Positions 48,565 to 59,409 of a stretch of DNA of 64,000 bases are shown piece after piece. The translations under genes and the position numbers were made by a program. The notes under the pieces were generated by a model. The model worked only from the letters and a program-made list of their open reading frames with translations, searched no databases and was not told the origin of the DNA. The stretch comes from Gymnothorax reevesii (lineage: Eukaryota > Chordata > Actinopteri > Anguilliformes > Muraenidae). The stretch lies in NCBI GenBank assembly GCA_029721435.1, contig CM056574.1:32506001-32570000 (forward strand), read 5' to 3'. Every line of letters begins with the position of its first letter. The stretch's first letter is position 1.

Positions 48565-49325
48565 GTCCACGAGATATTTTACTTAATTGATAATCATCAT
48601 TCTAAGCAGGCTGCTGTCAGATGGAAATACTGCTCCAGTATAAATCTCTTATTAATTTTTCTTTTCTAACTCAACTGGTCATTGTCCAGCTGAGATATTA
48701 AGATGGTGTAAACTCCATTGACATCTTTCGTTCGTCGTCCGTGAACAATTCGACCCAACAAAAATTGTTGGACATATTGAAATACTCATGTTGTCCTTTT
48801 TTTCTTAACTCGACCGGTCATTGACTCAGTCATCTGTTGTCTATCGTCCATTAAGAATTCAACCTGTAACTGTTATTAGTCACAAATATTGTGCAAATTT
48901 GACATAAATTGGATAAAAAAATCTTACACACATAATTTACCATGGAGAATCTGCATCCCAAAAATGGGCATGGCCAGGTGGTCGCGATAAAAAAAAACCG
49001 AAGTTGTCAATTTTACACATTTCTAATATCGATAACGAGCTGAAACTTGGACGGTAAGTAATGTCTCAACACATAAATGACAGGTTTTCACGATTTCTGA
49101 AAAATGGCCATTTGGTGTGACCTTTGATGTACTCCCACCCATCAACAACAATTTGAACAAGCCATAACCTCTAGCAGTCGCAAGTATTCATCAAATTTCA
49201 TAAAACTGCATGCAACATCTTCAGGATGTAAAGTACTTTGGTATTTCATTTCAGCCTTGCACTCGAAAATGAGGGTGACAGGGTGGCAACCCAGCTGAGT
49301 CTCAGGTTCCTCCATTCCTCTGAAC
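48565..49325. other. AT-rich intronic stretch
   Basis: Contains two similar segments with CTTAACTCGACCGGTCATTG / CTAACTCAACTGGTCATTG (about 48664 and 48812), so it is probably part of an old repeat. No gene seen. Confidence 0.4.
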
Positions 49326-49330
49326 AGATT

Positions 49331-50199
49331 CACACATGCACCCACACAAACAACATGCATGTACACACGCACCCAAACAAGCAACATGCATGTACACACG
49401 CACCCACACAAACAACATGCATGTACACACGCACCCACACAAGCAACATGCATGTACACACGTACCCACACAAGCAAAATGCATGTACACTCGCATCCAC
49501 ACAAGCCACATGCATGTACACACGCACCCACACAAGCAACATGCATGTACACACGCACCCACATGAGCAACATGCATGTACACACGCACCCACACGAGCA
49601 GCATGCATTCACACAGGCACCCACACGAGCAACATGCATGTGCACACGCACCCACACAAGCAACAGGCATGTACACACGCACCCACCCAAGCAACATGCA
49701 TGTACACACGCACCCACACAAGCAACATGCATGTACACACGTACCCACACAAGCAACATGCATGTACACATGTACCCACACGAGCAACATGCATGTACAC
49801 ACGTACCCACACGAGCAACATGCATGTATACACGGACCCACACGAGCAACATGCATGTACACACGTACCCACAAAAGCAACATGCATGTACACATGTACC
49901 CACACGAGCAACATGCATGTACACACTTACCCACACGAGCAACATGCATGTACACGTACCCACACGAGCAACATGCATGTACACACGCACCCACACAAGC
50001 AACATGCATGTGCACATGCACCCACACAAGGAACATGCATGTACACACGTACCGACACAAGAAACATGCATGTACACACGTACCGACACAAGCAACATGC
50101 ATGTACACACGTACCCACACAAGCAACATGCATGTACACACGTACCCACACAAGCAACATGCATGTACACACGTACCCACACAAGCAACATATATGTAC
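49331..50199. repeat. 31-bp minisatellite, 28 copies, one TGCATG per unit
   Basis: Tandem unit of 31 bp with core GCAACATGCATGTACACACG followed by a CACCCACACAA-type part. One unit (about 49940-49968) is 2 bp short. The palindrome ACATGCATGT is kept in most units, so TGCATG is present on both strands. I count 25 of 28 units with an intact copy on the gnao1 sense strand. Open frames of up to 355 codons on both strands arise because 31 is not a multiple of 3 and the unit lacks stops; they are not genes. Alternating purine-pyrimidine content favours unusual DNA structure. Confidence 0.97.
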
Positions 50200-50424
50200 G
50201 GCAGTTCATAGTTTGGCCTTGGTAACACGGCTAAGCATGGAGCATATCTACACCTGTTAGCATGTGACTGTTTGCTGTGTAGTTTAATGTATGGAATTAC
50301 TGTTAATGTAACTCTTGATCCTGGAGAGCCTTGGGGCATCAGATTTTTGTACGCACTGTCTGAATTTTGATCTGTTAATTCCAGCTCACCTAACCTGGTT
50401 TCTTAGTTCTGGACTGGTTTCAGA

Positions 50425-50735
50425 TATAAAACCCCATTTCTGATAAACATGGGACAATATGGAAAATGCAAATAAAAAAGAAAGTGGTAATTTATGATGC
50501 ACACTCAAAAATTGAGCTATGACGATGTATTTCATGTTTTCCCAACTAGACTTCATTACCTTTTATTTTATAAATAAACACTAATTTATAATTATACAGT
50601 ACGTCTGGAACACATTCTAGAAAATTTTGTACGGAGATTTGTTTACCACTGCGTAACATCACCTCTCTTTTTAACAACCATCCGAGTAATTGTTTAAGAA
50701 ACTTCCAGGGTCCTCATTGTCCTATTTTTCCCCCC
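50425..50735 (+). mobile_element. common teleost dispersed repeat (DNA element-like)
   Basis: Word order AAACCCCATTTCTGATAAAC, GGGACAATATGGAAAATGC, GCGTAACATCACCTCTC, TTTTTAACAACCATCCG, TTTAAGAAACTTCCAGGG. It matches a repeat seen in very many teleost genomes (NTTGGGACA plus ACATCACCTCTTCTTTTAAC type). Superfamily not certain. Confidence 0.6.
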
Positions 50736-50739
50736 TTAA

Positions 50740-51480
50740 GGCACCACATATTTTTAATGGCAGAGGGGTCTATCAGCTGCACTCTCCAATTAGGCAGCCA
50801 CACTCATGCATGTGTCATAAAACACATGTATGTGGCTTGTCATTGCCTTATCATAATAAGCTGAGGCGTCCCTGAAATGACATTGTCCATAAGACAGCAT
50901 GTGTTGCCCGAAAATACATTTTCTGAATGCTCTTCAGCATCAATGGCGCCTACAAAGATGTTCAAGTTATCCAAGCCATAGGAAGGAACACACCTCAGAC
51001 TGTGACAAATGGAGGCTCTTAGAAAACAAGTCAGCTTTCAATGCAGTGTCTAAATACTCAAAGGGCACTCAGTGCAGCTTTTCAACTTCACAATTTAACA
51101 GCGCAATATGTTTTAGATGTCTCTTTCCTCTAGCGCACCTGTCTCAAATGACTGTCTCGTAATCGAGCATCTGTCTCATTATAAAGCCCTTTTCAAACTA
51201 CAATCAGGAGCAGGATTCCCAGTGCTAATCGCTATGAGCGATTGGGAGGCAGAGAGTAATTCACGCCACTTTATTAAACCGAAGGAATCTGTTAAAATGG
51301 GAATCCATTATGGATAGGAGACTTGGTTCTGCCTGGACAGAAAAAACCCCCTTAACCTGACACCCCTAGTCCAGTCAGCTCCTCTCTATCCACATTACTG
51401 AATACCACTTCCTGTTCCTGATTTTGAAACCATGGAGATAAATTCAAAACACACGCGCACGCGCCCACACACACACAAAC

Positions 51481-51523
<43 letters not shown>

Positions 51524-52065
51524 TACTCTCTCCCTCACCTTGACACGACCCGCCCTACCACTCACCCACACACATAAGCACACACACACACCCACACACA
51601 TGCACACTCACACACACACACACTCACACACACATACACTCTGTATCTGCACACACAGTCATGATGCATACATGCCTTCCAATAACCCCCACTTTGTCGC
51701 AACAGCACTTTGCAGTGAAGAGGCTGTCATCATCCCATTGACAGGAAAAAAACCGTCCACTCCTTTACAGCATCGGGAACAACAGGGAGGGGCTCTATAT
51801 ATAACCATCACTATCTGAGAAAAGTGCAGTGGCCATGTTGTGACAGCCTTGTTCCACACAGGCTATATCTCATAGACACCTCCAGGTCATTCCGAGGCAC
51901 CAAAGCTCTCTCGCACACATTCACAGGGCGGAGAGTCTGTACCTTACTGTAGATATGGTATGACTAGATCAGCCCCGCGGACAGCATTGACTGGGTCATG
52001 TGTGTACAGTTTGTGCAAATAGCTGGTTGCCACATTGGGTCTTTGTTTGCCTGGACAATCTATAT
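50740..52065. other. intronic stretch with CA-rich block
   Basis: No gene. Apart from the CA-rich block at 51452-51660 the DNA looks unique. Confidence 0.45.
51452..51660. repeat. CA-rich microsatellite block
   Basis: Several CA runs (the longest at about 51484-51521), broken by CTCTCTCCCTCACC and similar words. The transcript of gnao1 would carry UG repeats. Confidence 0.9.
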
Positions 52066-52069
52066 CCAA

Positions 52070-52290
52070 ATGAATTCCATGCAATGGATCATAAAATGCT
52101 ACTGCACAGTCAGGAACATTTGTAGTCCAAATTAATTCCTCAACTCAACCAAAGGAGATGAACAGGGGACGGCGGCATTATGTGCTGTGAGATGCCTAAG
52201 GATTTGAGCAGTGTGACATTTGCATATTGCAAGAGCTACTGAATTAATTGCATTGCAAGGGGCTTTAATTCCAAAAAAGATCACTCATTG
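52070..52290. promoter_or_regulatory. candidate conserved non-coding island
   Basis: A repeat-free patch with CCAAATTAATTCC, ATTTGCATATTGC (an octamer-like ATTTGCAT) and CTGAATTAATTGCATTGC. Homeodomain/POU-type words are dense. Judged by eye only. Confidence 0.28.
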
Positions 52291-52769
52291 GAATTTAAAT
52301 AGAGGTGCAGACTGCCAGCCTTAATTTGAATGTGTTTCCACACATCCATATTTTCAACTCTGTGAGAATTACAGTGAAACTGTGTGAATTTACAAACGTC
52401 ACATTACAGAATTTAATCACCAGACATGCCTGACCATCTAAAATGTAGCCGTCCAATATATCGTATTCCAAAGGCTGATGTAGCAAGTTTTTGGTATATA
52501 AATATAATCCATGGCAATATCATTGATGTAAAAAATAAATAATTAAGCAATGATAGACAACAATCCGGTTATTATTGCAAAATAAACCCCTTCAGGCTGA
52601 TTTAAGACCCCTCCGCGTATCCTGCTCATTGCATGGGTAGTTACCAAAGAAATGAATGATTTGACATAAATCATTGATTTAAAAATAATTTCATAGATTT
52701 AAAATTGACTTTTATAACTTCTGCTGGAAACATTATCCATTAGATTCTACAGTTGGAACTGAGTTACGC

Positions 52770-52875
52770 CAAAAGCAACAGTCTATTCTTCATAGTGGCC
52801 TGCTCTTCAGAAATAAGAAACCATATGATGCCATTGACCAATCAGAATTGAGTATTCTACAAAGCTGCGTAATAG
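52770..52875. mobile_element. teleost repeat fragment
   Basis: GACCAATCAGAATTGAGTATTC followed by GCTGCGTAAT, split here only for reading, is typical of a dispersed teleost repeat. Ends not defined. Confidence 0.35.
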
Positions 52876-53703
52876 AGAAAAAATAAAACGTTAAATGGGA
52901 GAGAACACTAAAATGCTGACGAAAAACATGTACCAGCTAATTAATGTAACTCTTTGCATCGGAATCTTTAACGGGAAAAGAGCGACTATTACAGTGACTA
53001 GATACAAATTAAACATGCAATACAACTTCTGTTCAGTGATACACAGGTGAATCATAATTGATTGTGATTTATTATACTTTCTATCGTTACATTAATTGCA
53101 TGCATTCTAGTGGACACTCTCATATTGAGCAGAGTGCAAAACAAAGTGCAGAAACCAGAAGGGAATGACCGGACAGATAACCACTTGGACCCAGAAGAGT
53201 AACATTCTGGAAACAGACCATCAATTAAACAATCAAGTAAAATTCAAACAAAGCTAGCAACTCTAAAACAAGCAATAGGTAAGTCTGATAAGTTGTGACA
53301 GCAAGGGTTTAACATGTACCCTGTTCCCTGAAACTAGACATCCAAAAAGGAACTAAACAGAGAAATAAGAACAGCTGCAAGTCCCAAATTTAGGAAGCAG
53401 AAAGACTTTATCATTATCAACTTCTGAACGCAAAGCTAGCACAATGGGACAATGATGAGGGGAGATGTTTGTTATGACAAGGCATACCACACCAAGTGCA
53501 AAGCAGGTCGCAGGTTTCCCACCCATTTTGGCAAAATTACCTCCAAAAAAAGCTGTGGAAATACCACAGGGCAGAGACCCAAAATGGTCAGAACTTTTAT
53601 TTCCTCAATTCCTAGCCTGCATAGTGAAGCATCTGTATGGGCCTGACTGCATCCAAAGGGGTAATCGACTGGGGCTAAGATCTAGCAAAATCCGCAGCTT
53701 TAA

Positions 53704-54340
53704 AGGAGAATTCCAGTGTGAAATTGACTTGGGGTGTATTGAAACATGATAACGAGTACTAACTTTTGTTGAATACCCCACGTCTGTACGCACGCAATAT
53801 TTTGAAATATATAGTTTTTTACCCGAAGCTCCCAACAGGCTTACAATAATTGTGAATCGGGCATAGCATTGCCATGCAGAGAAATCGCTATTTTTTCCCA
53901 TCATTAACAAGGCTCAAAGAAGCTCCACACTTCATCGGTAGAATTCCGAGGGCCCTGACATTTAAAATGAGGCACTGAGAACTTTCGACTTATCGTAACC
54001 TTCAAGATGGAGGTGACTGGAAACTACCTCAAGGTACTGTTTGCATTAATAGTCTTTTTTAACAAACTACCTGTGCGTTTTCAAAGTTCGGGCCCATGGA
54101 ATTCTTCCGATGAAGTATGGAGCTACTTTGAGCCTTGTTAATGATGAAAAAAATAGCGATTTCTTTGCATGGCAACGCTACGCCTGATTCACTACCATTG
54201 TAAGCCTGTTGGGAGCTTCGGTTAAAAAGCTATATATTTCAAAATGTTGCATGCATACGGAGGTGGGGTATTCGGCAAAGGTTAATACTCGTTATCATGT
54301 TTCAATACACCCCTAGTCAAATTCACACCAGAATTCTCCT
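53704..54340. mobile_element. 637-bp TTAA-flanked long-hairpin element
   Basis: Begins AGGAGAATTCCAGTGTGAA and ends TTCACACCAGAATTCTCCT. The inverted arms run about 250 bp each (53704-53955 and 54088-54340) around a centre of about 130 bp. TTAA sits outside both ends (53700-53703, 54341-54344). The arms differ by scattered substitutions and small indels, so it is not recent. No transposase. TTAA points to piggyBac-like mobilisation, though TTAA could also be part of the inverted repeat. Confidence 0.8.
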
Positions 54341-54344
54341 TTAA

Positions 54345-55130
54345 CCATTCCATCCGTCAGTATGGAGGTACACCCACTCACCCCACCAGGCCTGCATCCC
54401 TGCATGTGAAATGAGTCAATGGACTCATATTGGCAACGGGAACAAGGGGGTTCATGAGCAGGTCCATTTCCTTCTCTTATCTTTGGGGCTAAACTGACCC
54501 AGTTCAATGTTCACTGTCTCTAAAATGACAGTTGGCATATTTTTGAAAGCTAGATTTTTTTCCACCAACTTCATGGGAGAAACATTAGATTAACTAGAAA
54601 ATGTTATTTTATGCTCTGCGTGGTGTTGGATAATCCTGACTGAGGACACTTTCTAATTCACTCTCATTCATTTTTCAATTATCCTCTAAAATCAATACTT
54701 GATGCATAAGGTGGGATGGGCGGAGTCATGTTTCATTGCTGGTTTAATAAGGTAGTCAGTAGAAATATCTAAATAGTTCAGGGAGAAACTTGGGTAACAC
54801 TTTCAGGTGCAAAAAATATTCTGTAGGTTTTTTGTGGGAGTGAAACTGACCCCAAATCCAAAAAAATGTTAGTTAATTTTGAGATAAGACACTTGTCTGT
54901 GAGCCCCGTGGTCAGGTGTTCAAATCCCAGCTATACCATTTCTGGTAATGGCTAGAGGTCTGCATGGGTGAGGCGGCAATTCGAGCAATTGTCAATAAGA
55001 AAAACATATAACTGGATCTAGCTTTTTCGCTGAAATTTATTGCACTTCCGAGACTACCACACTTCAGGTGCGCAGCTTGCTAGTGCTTAGGTCTGTCGCA
55101 TGTGCATCATAACATTGAACGACAGCAATC
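54345..55130. other. intronic stretch with a tRNA-like word
   Basis: GGTGTTCAAATCCCAGC at about 54917 resembles a tRNA box B, as in fish SINEs. No box A or cloverleaf was found, so it is not called a tRNA. Nothing else recognised. Confidence 0.4.
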
Positions 55131-55143
55131 TTATCATCTAAAT

Positions 55144-55320
55144 CAGCGCTTTTCAAAGCTCTCCTGGAGTACCACCTCTTCTGCATGTTTTAAAGCTCTG
55201 CCTGCTCCAGCACAAGTGAGTCAAATGATCAGCTCATTACTTGTGAAGATACTTGGGAGAGATCTAAAACATGCAGGAGAGGTGGTACTCCAGGATCCAG
55301 GAGAGGTTTGAGAAGCACTG
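55144..55320. mobile_element. hAT-type MITE with 8-bp flanks
   Basis: Begins CAGCGCTTTTCAAAGCTC and ends GGTTTGAGAAGCACTG. The inner arms CTGGAGTACCAC and GTGGTACTCCAG are inverted, as are GCATGTTTTA and TAAAACATGC-type words. Flanking octamers ATCTAAAT and ATTTACAT match 6 of 8, consistent with a decayed hAT duplication. Confidence 0.72.
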
Positions 55321-55487
55321 ATTTACATCATCTGTGATTGTTGACAACAACACCAAATATTATACGAGAAATTATATCAATCACCGGAATATCGTTATGG
55401 AAGACCCTTCTCAAAACTTAGAGAAAATGACCATTCCCAGCTGAAGGCTTCTAAATATGGCGTAGTATCCGTAACCACGCACCCGAT

Positions 55488-55645
55488 GGGGGTGCAGGCT
55501 TTCATTCCATCCAAGTACTTACACACCTGTTACTATTAATCAAGCTCTTTGCAAAGACCCTTAGGGTTGATTGGTAGTATCAGGTGTGTAAGTGATTGGC
55601 TGGAATGAAAGCCTGCACCCACACCGGCCCCCGCAGGATGTTGAA
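55488..55645. mobile_element. inverted-repeat MITE (GGTGCAGGCTTTCATTCC family)
   Basis: Arms 55491-55529 and 55581-55619 are inverted with three mismatches in 39 bp, then ACACCGGCCCC on the right. It is a well-known layout of teleost hAT-type MITEs. True outer ends are not resolved. Confidence 0.65.
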
Positions 55646-55700
55646 TAGCCCTGCCATAAAGCATGAGAGATGGGGTGTCACTGCAACATCAGGGCGTTTG

Positions 55701-55722
55701 TTTATTTATTTATTTATTTATT
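55701..55722. repeat. TTTA microsatellite
   Basis: Five to six TTTA units. Confidence 0.85.
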
Positions 55723-55724
55723 TT

Positions 55725-57145
55725 TGTTTTTACGATTGCTCGAATTGCTGCGCCCTCACCAGGAGTTAATAGGTGTTAAGTCAGTTGAAATTTGTTAGTT
55801 CATCACTCTGTAGTGGCCACTTCTGGTCAGAAAGGTGCATGTAGCCGTACGAGCTAAATTGTATGCTGACTATGTGATCCTCCCACTGCATACGTGATGT
55901 CTAATTGCTGGTACGACTGCATAGTGTAAAATAGTAAGGGCTAGTCATCATCTGAGGTGGAGGAATCACGTACTACAGCATCTTTCTGGGTCGATAGGAG
56001 CAGGTCGCTTTGTAGTGGAATGAACAGTTCGGCTGTGTTCAGGGTGGGGAAAAAAGGGTTGGGGGGGCGGGGGAATAAAAAAAGTTTCCATTGGTTCTTT
56101 GGATAAATTTTACTCCTGTAAAGATGATAAATTAGCAAAAAAAATTAAGACAGACAAATTGTGATTCCCATTCCCCCGGCCCCAATTTGGGCCGTTATCA
56201 GCTTGTCACAGTACTGGGCAGAACTTATGTCCTGTCTTGGGAGGCCATAAAATGACAGCCATTCTGAGTCCCAAAATAGGAGGTACCAAAATGAGCTGTC
56301 AGTCACGACTTTAACCTTTAGAGCACAGCTAAATTTCAGCAGTTTAATGTCAATTTTTCACAATTTTATGACAATTTAAGTTCCCTGTGATTGCATGCTT
56401 GACCTTAATGTTTTTTTTTCTTCTTCTTTAACTACAGCCATTTAAAAGCCTTATAAAATTTAGACAGATTTGTGATCTGGATCAGTAGGAATGGATGGTG
56501 CACAAACTTGGTGGCAATCTGTGCAGTCTAATTCCAGGCACTGCATAAACGGGTCACAGGCATTATGTTAGCGATGAAAATCATCCTAAATATTTACCAT
56601 TCCTGCGCACAATGCCCCGTGATAATCATATTTATCATGTGGCGGGTGAAGACCTTTTCACATATCATTGTATGTCCCCGGGATCGGGGACATGACAAGT
56701 TCATATAAATATCAACATCACATATGTACTGACACACTGTGGAGAGTTCCCTGGCTAATGCTTGCGATTAATCATTTTCTGTTTCGCTGAGTTTTAAGTG
56801 AAACGGGTCACTGCAAATGAATGAGGGTAATAGATGCAATCGACTCAAGCATTATTACAGCTACATGCACTACAGAAGCACACACACAAATACATGCACA
56901 CACACACACACACGCATGCACGCGCACACACACACACACACACACATACACACATTAACTGCACTATAATATGAGGCTCTTTGAACAGAACATTGGCGTA
57001 CTGGATTCCAAAGGTGACCATGTTCCAAAATAATTTTGGTTGCTCTATCAGGGCGTGTCAACGAAGAGACTGGTGCTAGAAATGAACTTTGAACTTATAA
57101 AATGCAGCAGCTGTGCTAACAATCTCATTGTTAGATAGAATCTTT
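55725..57145. other. intronic stretch, no gene
   Basis: A G7 run near 56063 and CA runs at 56879-56952. Otherwise nothing recognised. Confidence 0.45.
56879..56952. repeat. CA microsatellite
   Basis: CA runs interrupted by ATG and CG words, about 75 bp. Confidence 0.88.
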
Positions 57146-57149
57146 GTCC

Positions 57150-57600
57150 TTCTTCCCTTTTGCGCAGTGACATTAAAATTTCCCTTTTGACTGCTAAAGT
57201 TCTCTGTGACTCCAGTAATTGCAGACCAGAAGTTATTAAAGAGGAATCAATAGAAAATCGGGACGTTTAAAAAATTGCTCTCCGGTGCAAAAGCAGAAAT
57301 ATCAATCTCCTTTCATACGAGAGGCCAGCCTGACTGTGGGTCCGACGACAAAACACCGATCGGTCATAGTCTGTCTGCGCCTTAATTTAATCACCACAGC
57401 TGAGGCCAGTCTTCAGGCGATCTGCACCAGGACCCTCGTACAGTGAGGCCCACGAGATTGATGACAGTAGGCTCGAAGATTAATAGAACCGCACTGAATT
57501 CAGGAGAGCCCAGAGACTGTGCCGTTTCCCCAGCATCCGCTTCAGTGGAGCGCTGAGTGACGTCAAGTGGATCAACGCTAATGCTAACACTAATGGCCGA
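57150..57600. promoter_or_regulatory. candidate conserved island with perfect CRE
   Basis: Repeat-free, balanced composition. Contains CTCCAGTAATTGCAGACC, CCTTAATTTAATCACC and a perfect TGACGTCA at 57558-57565. It ends where an inverted-repeat element begins. Constraint is a judgement by eye. Confidence 0.3.
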
Positions 57601-57608
57601 GCTACCTT

Positions 57609-57970
57609 AACCTCTTAAGCCCCAGCCTCTTTTTTAGGTTTCTGTTTGAAAATGACATACCCAAAATGAATAGAGTATATCTCTGTTTGTGTAGCATGAA
57701 GTATCAGAGAGGGAGACATGGAAATGTGGAGAGAGGGTTGATTTTCTGACGCTTCCTCGGATTTTGATATTTGAACATTAATATGCTTGGCGTTTGAGTT
57801 GTGCTTGGTGTATATAAAAATGACTTATATGTGATTGTAGCAGAGGCTCTCCTGTTTCATTTGATGTGTAATTTGACTATATTGCTACTTAATTAGCGTG
57901 GCGTTGTAGGTATTTTGCTGCGGTGAGTCTCTGGGACCCCCAATTGGGGGACCCTGGAGTTTAAGAGGTT
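57609..57970. mobile_element. terminal-inverted-repeat element (AACCTCTTAA ends)
   Basis: AACCTCTTAAGCCCC at the left and GGAGTTTAAGAGGTT at the right are inverted over at least 10 bp. The interior has CCCCCAATTGGGGG, a perfect short palindrome. No coding capacity. Confidence 0.55.
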
Positions 57971-58520
57971 TTTAAAACACCCCTCACACGTAGCTTAGCA
58001 GGGCAGTTCACCACAGAGGACACACCTCTGTAGCGGGAAGCCATTTTGGTTCATGTTAGAGTGAGGTGGTGCGGGAAGGGGGGCAGTGCAAGGGTTATTA
58101 GTCAAACTGGACAGGGTCACCTTATCAGCAAGTGAATGATGCTGTTAGCGCAGCATCATTATCAGGGACTACATCTCCCATGTCTCCCCACTGTATATCG
58201 ACCAATAAATGTATAGTAAAAGCTTTTAGTCATTTGCCTTCCTGCCCTGAGGAAGGCAAGGCAATCCACTGTCCTCTTTAAAATCTAAATTAGTAGCTCT
58301 GAGATGCTGAGGTACAACGTTTATCGCTGACAGTTTATGGCTGCCTCAGCCTTAGAACCAACATCAGTGACTGAGGAATATGAAATTGCCTGAATGTTTT
58401 TTGTGCATAATGCAGGTGGCTAAAGTACAAATGGTTTACACCCTGCCATGCCACTGATCCAACACCATTGTTCTTTACAGTTTATAAACAGAAATCAGGT
58501 TTATTTTGTGTTTTATAAAA

Positions 58521-58646
58521 AGGGCTCAGTGATATAGTGGATATTACTGTCACCTCATGTCAAGAAGGCTGCATGTTCTAATCTGCTGGCCTGGGGCCCT
58601 TCTGTCTGGATTTTTTCTCTGTGTATTCAAGAGCTTCCCCCAGGTT
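58521..58646 (+). mobile_element. teleost tRNA-like-headed repeat (SINE-like), copy 4, 5' part
   Basis: Head GGCTCAGTGATATAGTGG (box A-like), GTCACCTCATGTCAAGAAGG, a decayed box B, CTGGCCTGGGGCCCTTCTG. Interrupted at 58646 by a Tc1-like insertion and resumed at 59199. Confidence 0.65.
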
Positions 58647-59196
58647 CAGTACTCTGCCAATGTCTTAGGCACCCAACTTTTTTTTTTTTTAAAGTTTAGA
58701 TCTGGCTTTAGATGTATATTTTTTGTTTTCCACATTAGTGTTTCTGAAATAAATAAAGTAAACGTGAAATTCAAAATGCTAATTTGAAAAATAGTTTTAT
58801 GAATAGATGTTTGTATTTCATTAAAAACAGCTGATACAGACAATATAGTCCTGATTGAGCCCTGATATCAACATCATCATGGCCGTCTGCAATTACTAAA
58901 GGGGATAGAAACCAGTGAGACTTTCAGTCTGCAGAAGAATGGTGGCAAGTTTTCCTCTCTGCTATGAGCAGAATAAAGCCAGTCATCGTATAAAACTACA
59001 GCACAACAGGACAGTGTCTGTAATTTTTAGGAAAAGCGTAGCCACTCCAAATATTGGTTAGATTTAGTTTAAAACAGTTTTCAGCTCAGTATAGTACATT
59101 TCTCAGTTATTAGAAACTTTAATTTCATGATTTTTGCAAGCATATTTGCCCTACAGAATTGCTTAAAATGTGCCGTAAGACGTTTACACAGTACTG
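58647..59196. mobile_element. non-autonomous Tc1-like element nested in a SINE-like repeat
   Basis: The left end CAGTACTCTGCCAATGTCTT and the right end, whose reverse complement reads CAGTACTGTGTAAACGTCTT, are diverged inverted copies. They belong to a fish Tc1-like family with GCAAAAGTCTTAGGCAC ends. TA follows the right end; the left flank is TT. Inside are a T-run and AAATAAATAAAGTAAACG. 550 bp, no transposase. Confidence 0.7.
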
Positions 59197-59198
59197 TA

Positions 59199-59408
59199 CT
59201 CTGGTTTCCTCCAAGAGAACTGCATGTTCAGCTAAGTGAAGACAGTAAATTGCCCATAGGAACGAGTGTGTGACTAAATAGTGCGTGACCCTGGCGACAA
59301 CTAGAAAATGGTCTTGAGTGTGCAGTGAATTTTGACCATTGCTTGCTGGGATAGGAACAGCGCCCCAGCAACCCTGACCAGGGGTACGCAGGTTGGATAA
59401 TGGATATG
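59199..59408 (+). mobile_element. teleost tRNA-like-headed repeat (SINE-like), copy 4, 3' part
   Basis: CTCTGGTTTCCTCC, then TAAATTGCCCATAGGAACG, TTGCTGGGATAGGAACAGC, CAACCCTGACCAGGGG, GGATAATGGATATG. It joins the part ending at 58646 in the family's normal order once the insert is ignored. Confidence 0.68.
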
Positions 59409-59409
59409 C

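Noticed and set aside
49142..50339. Open frames of 355, 345 and 340 codons on both strands
   Set aside because: They lie across a 31-bp tandem repeat. 31 is not a multiple of 3 and the unit lacks stops on either strand, so all frames stay open. The products are repetitive Cys/Val or His/Thr strings with no domain or splice signals.
54910..54935. tRNA gene suggested by GTTCAAATCCC
   Set aside because: No box A, acceptor stem or cloverleaf around it; more likely a SINE remnant.
58647..59196. Possible intact transposase gene in the nested Tc1-like element
   Set aside because: Only 550 bp and no catalytic block; too short for a transposase of about 340 residues.
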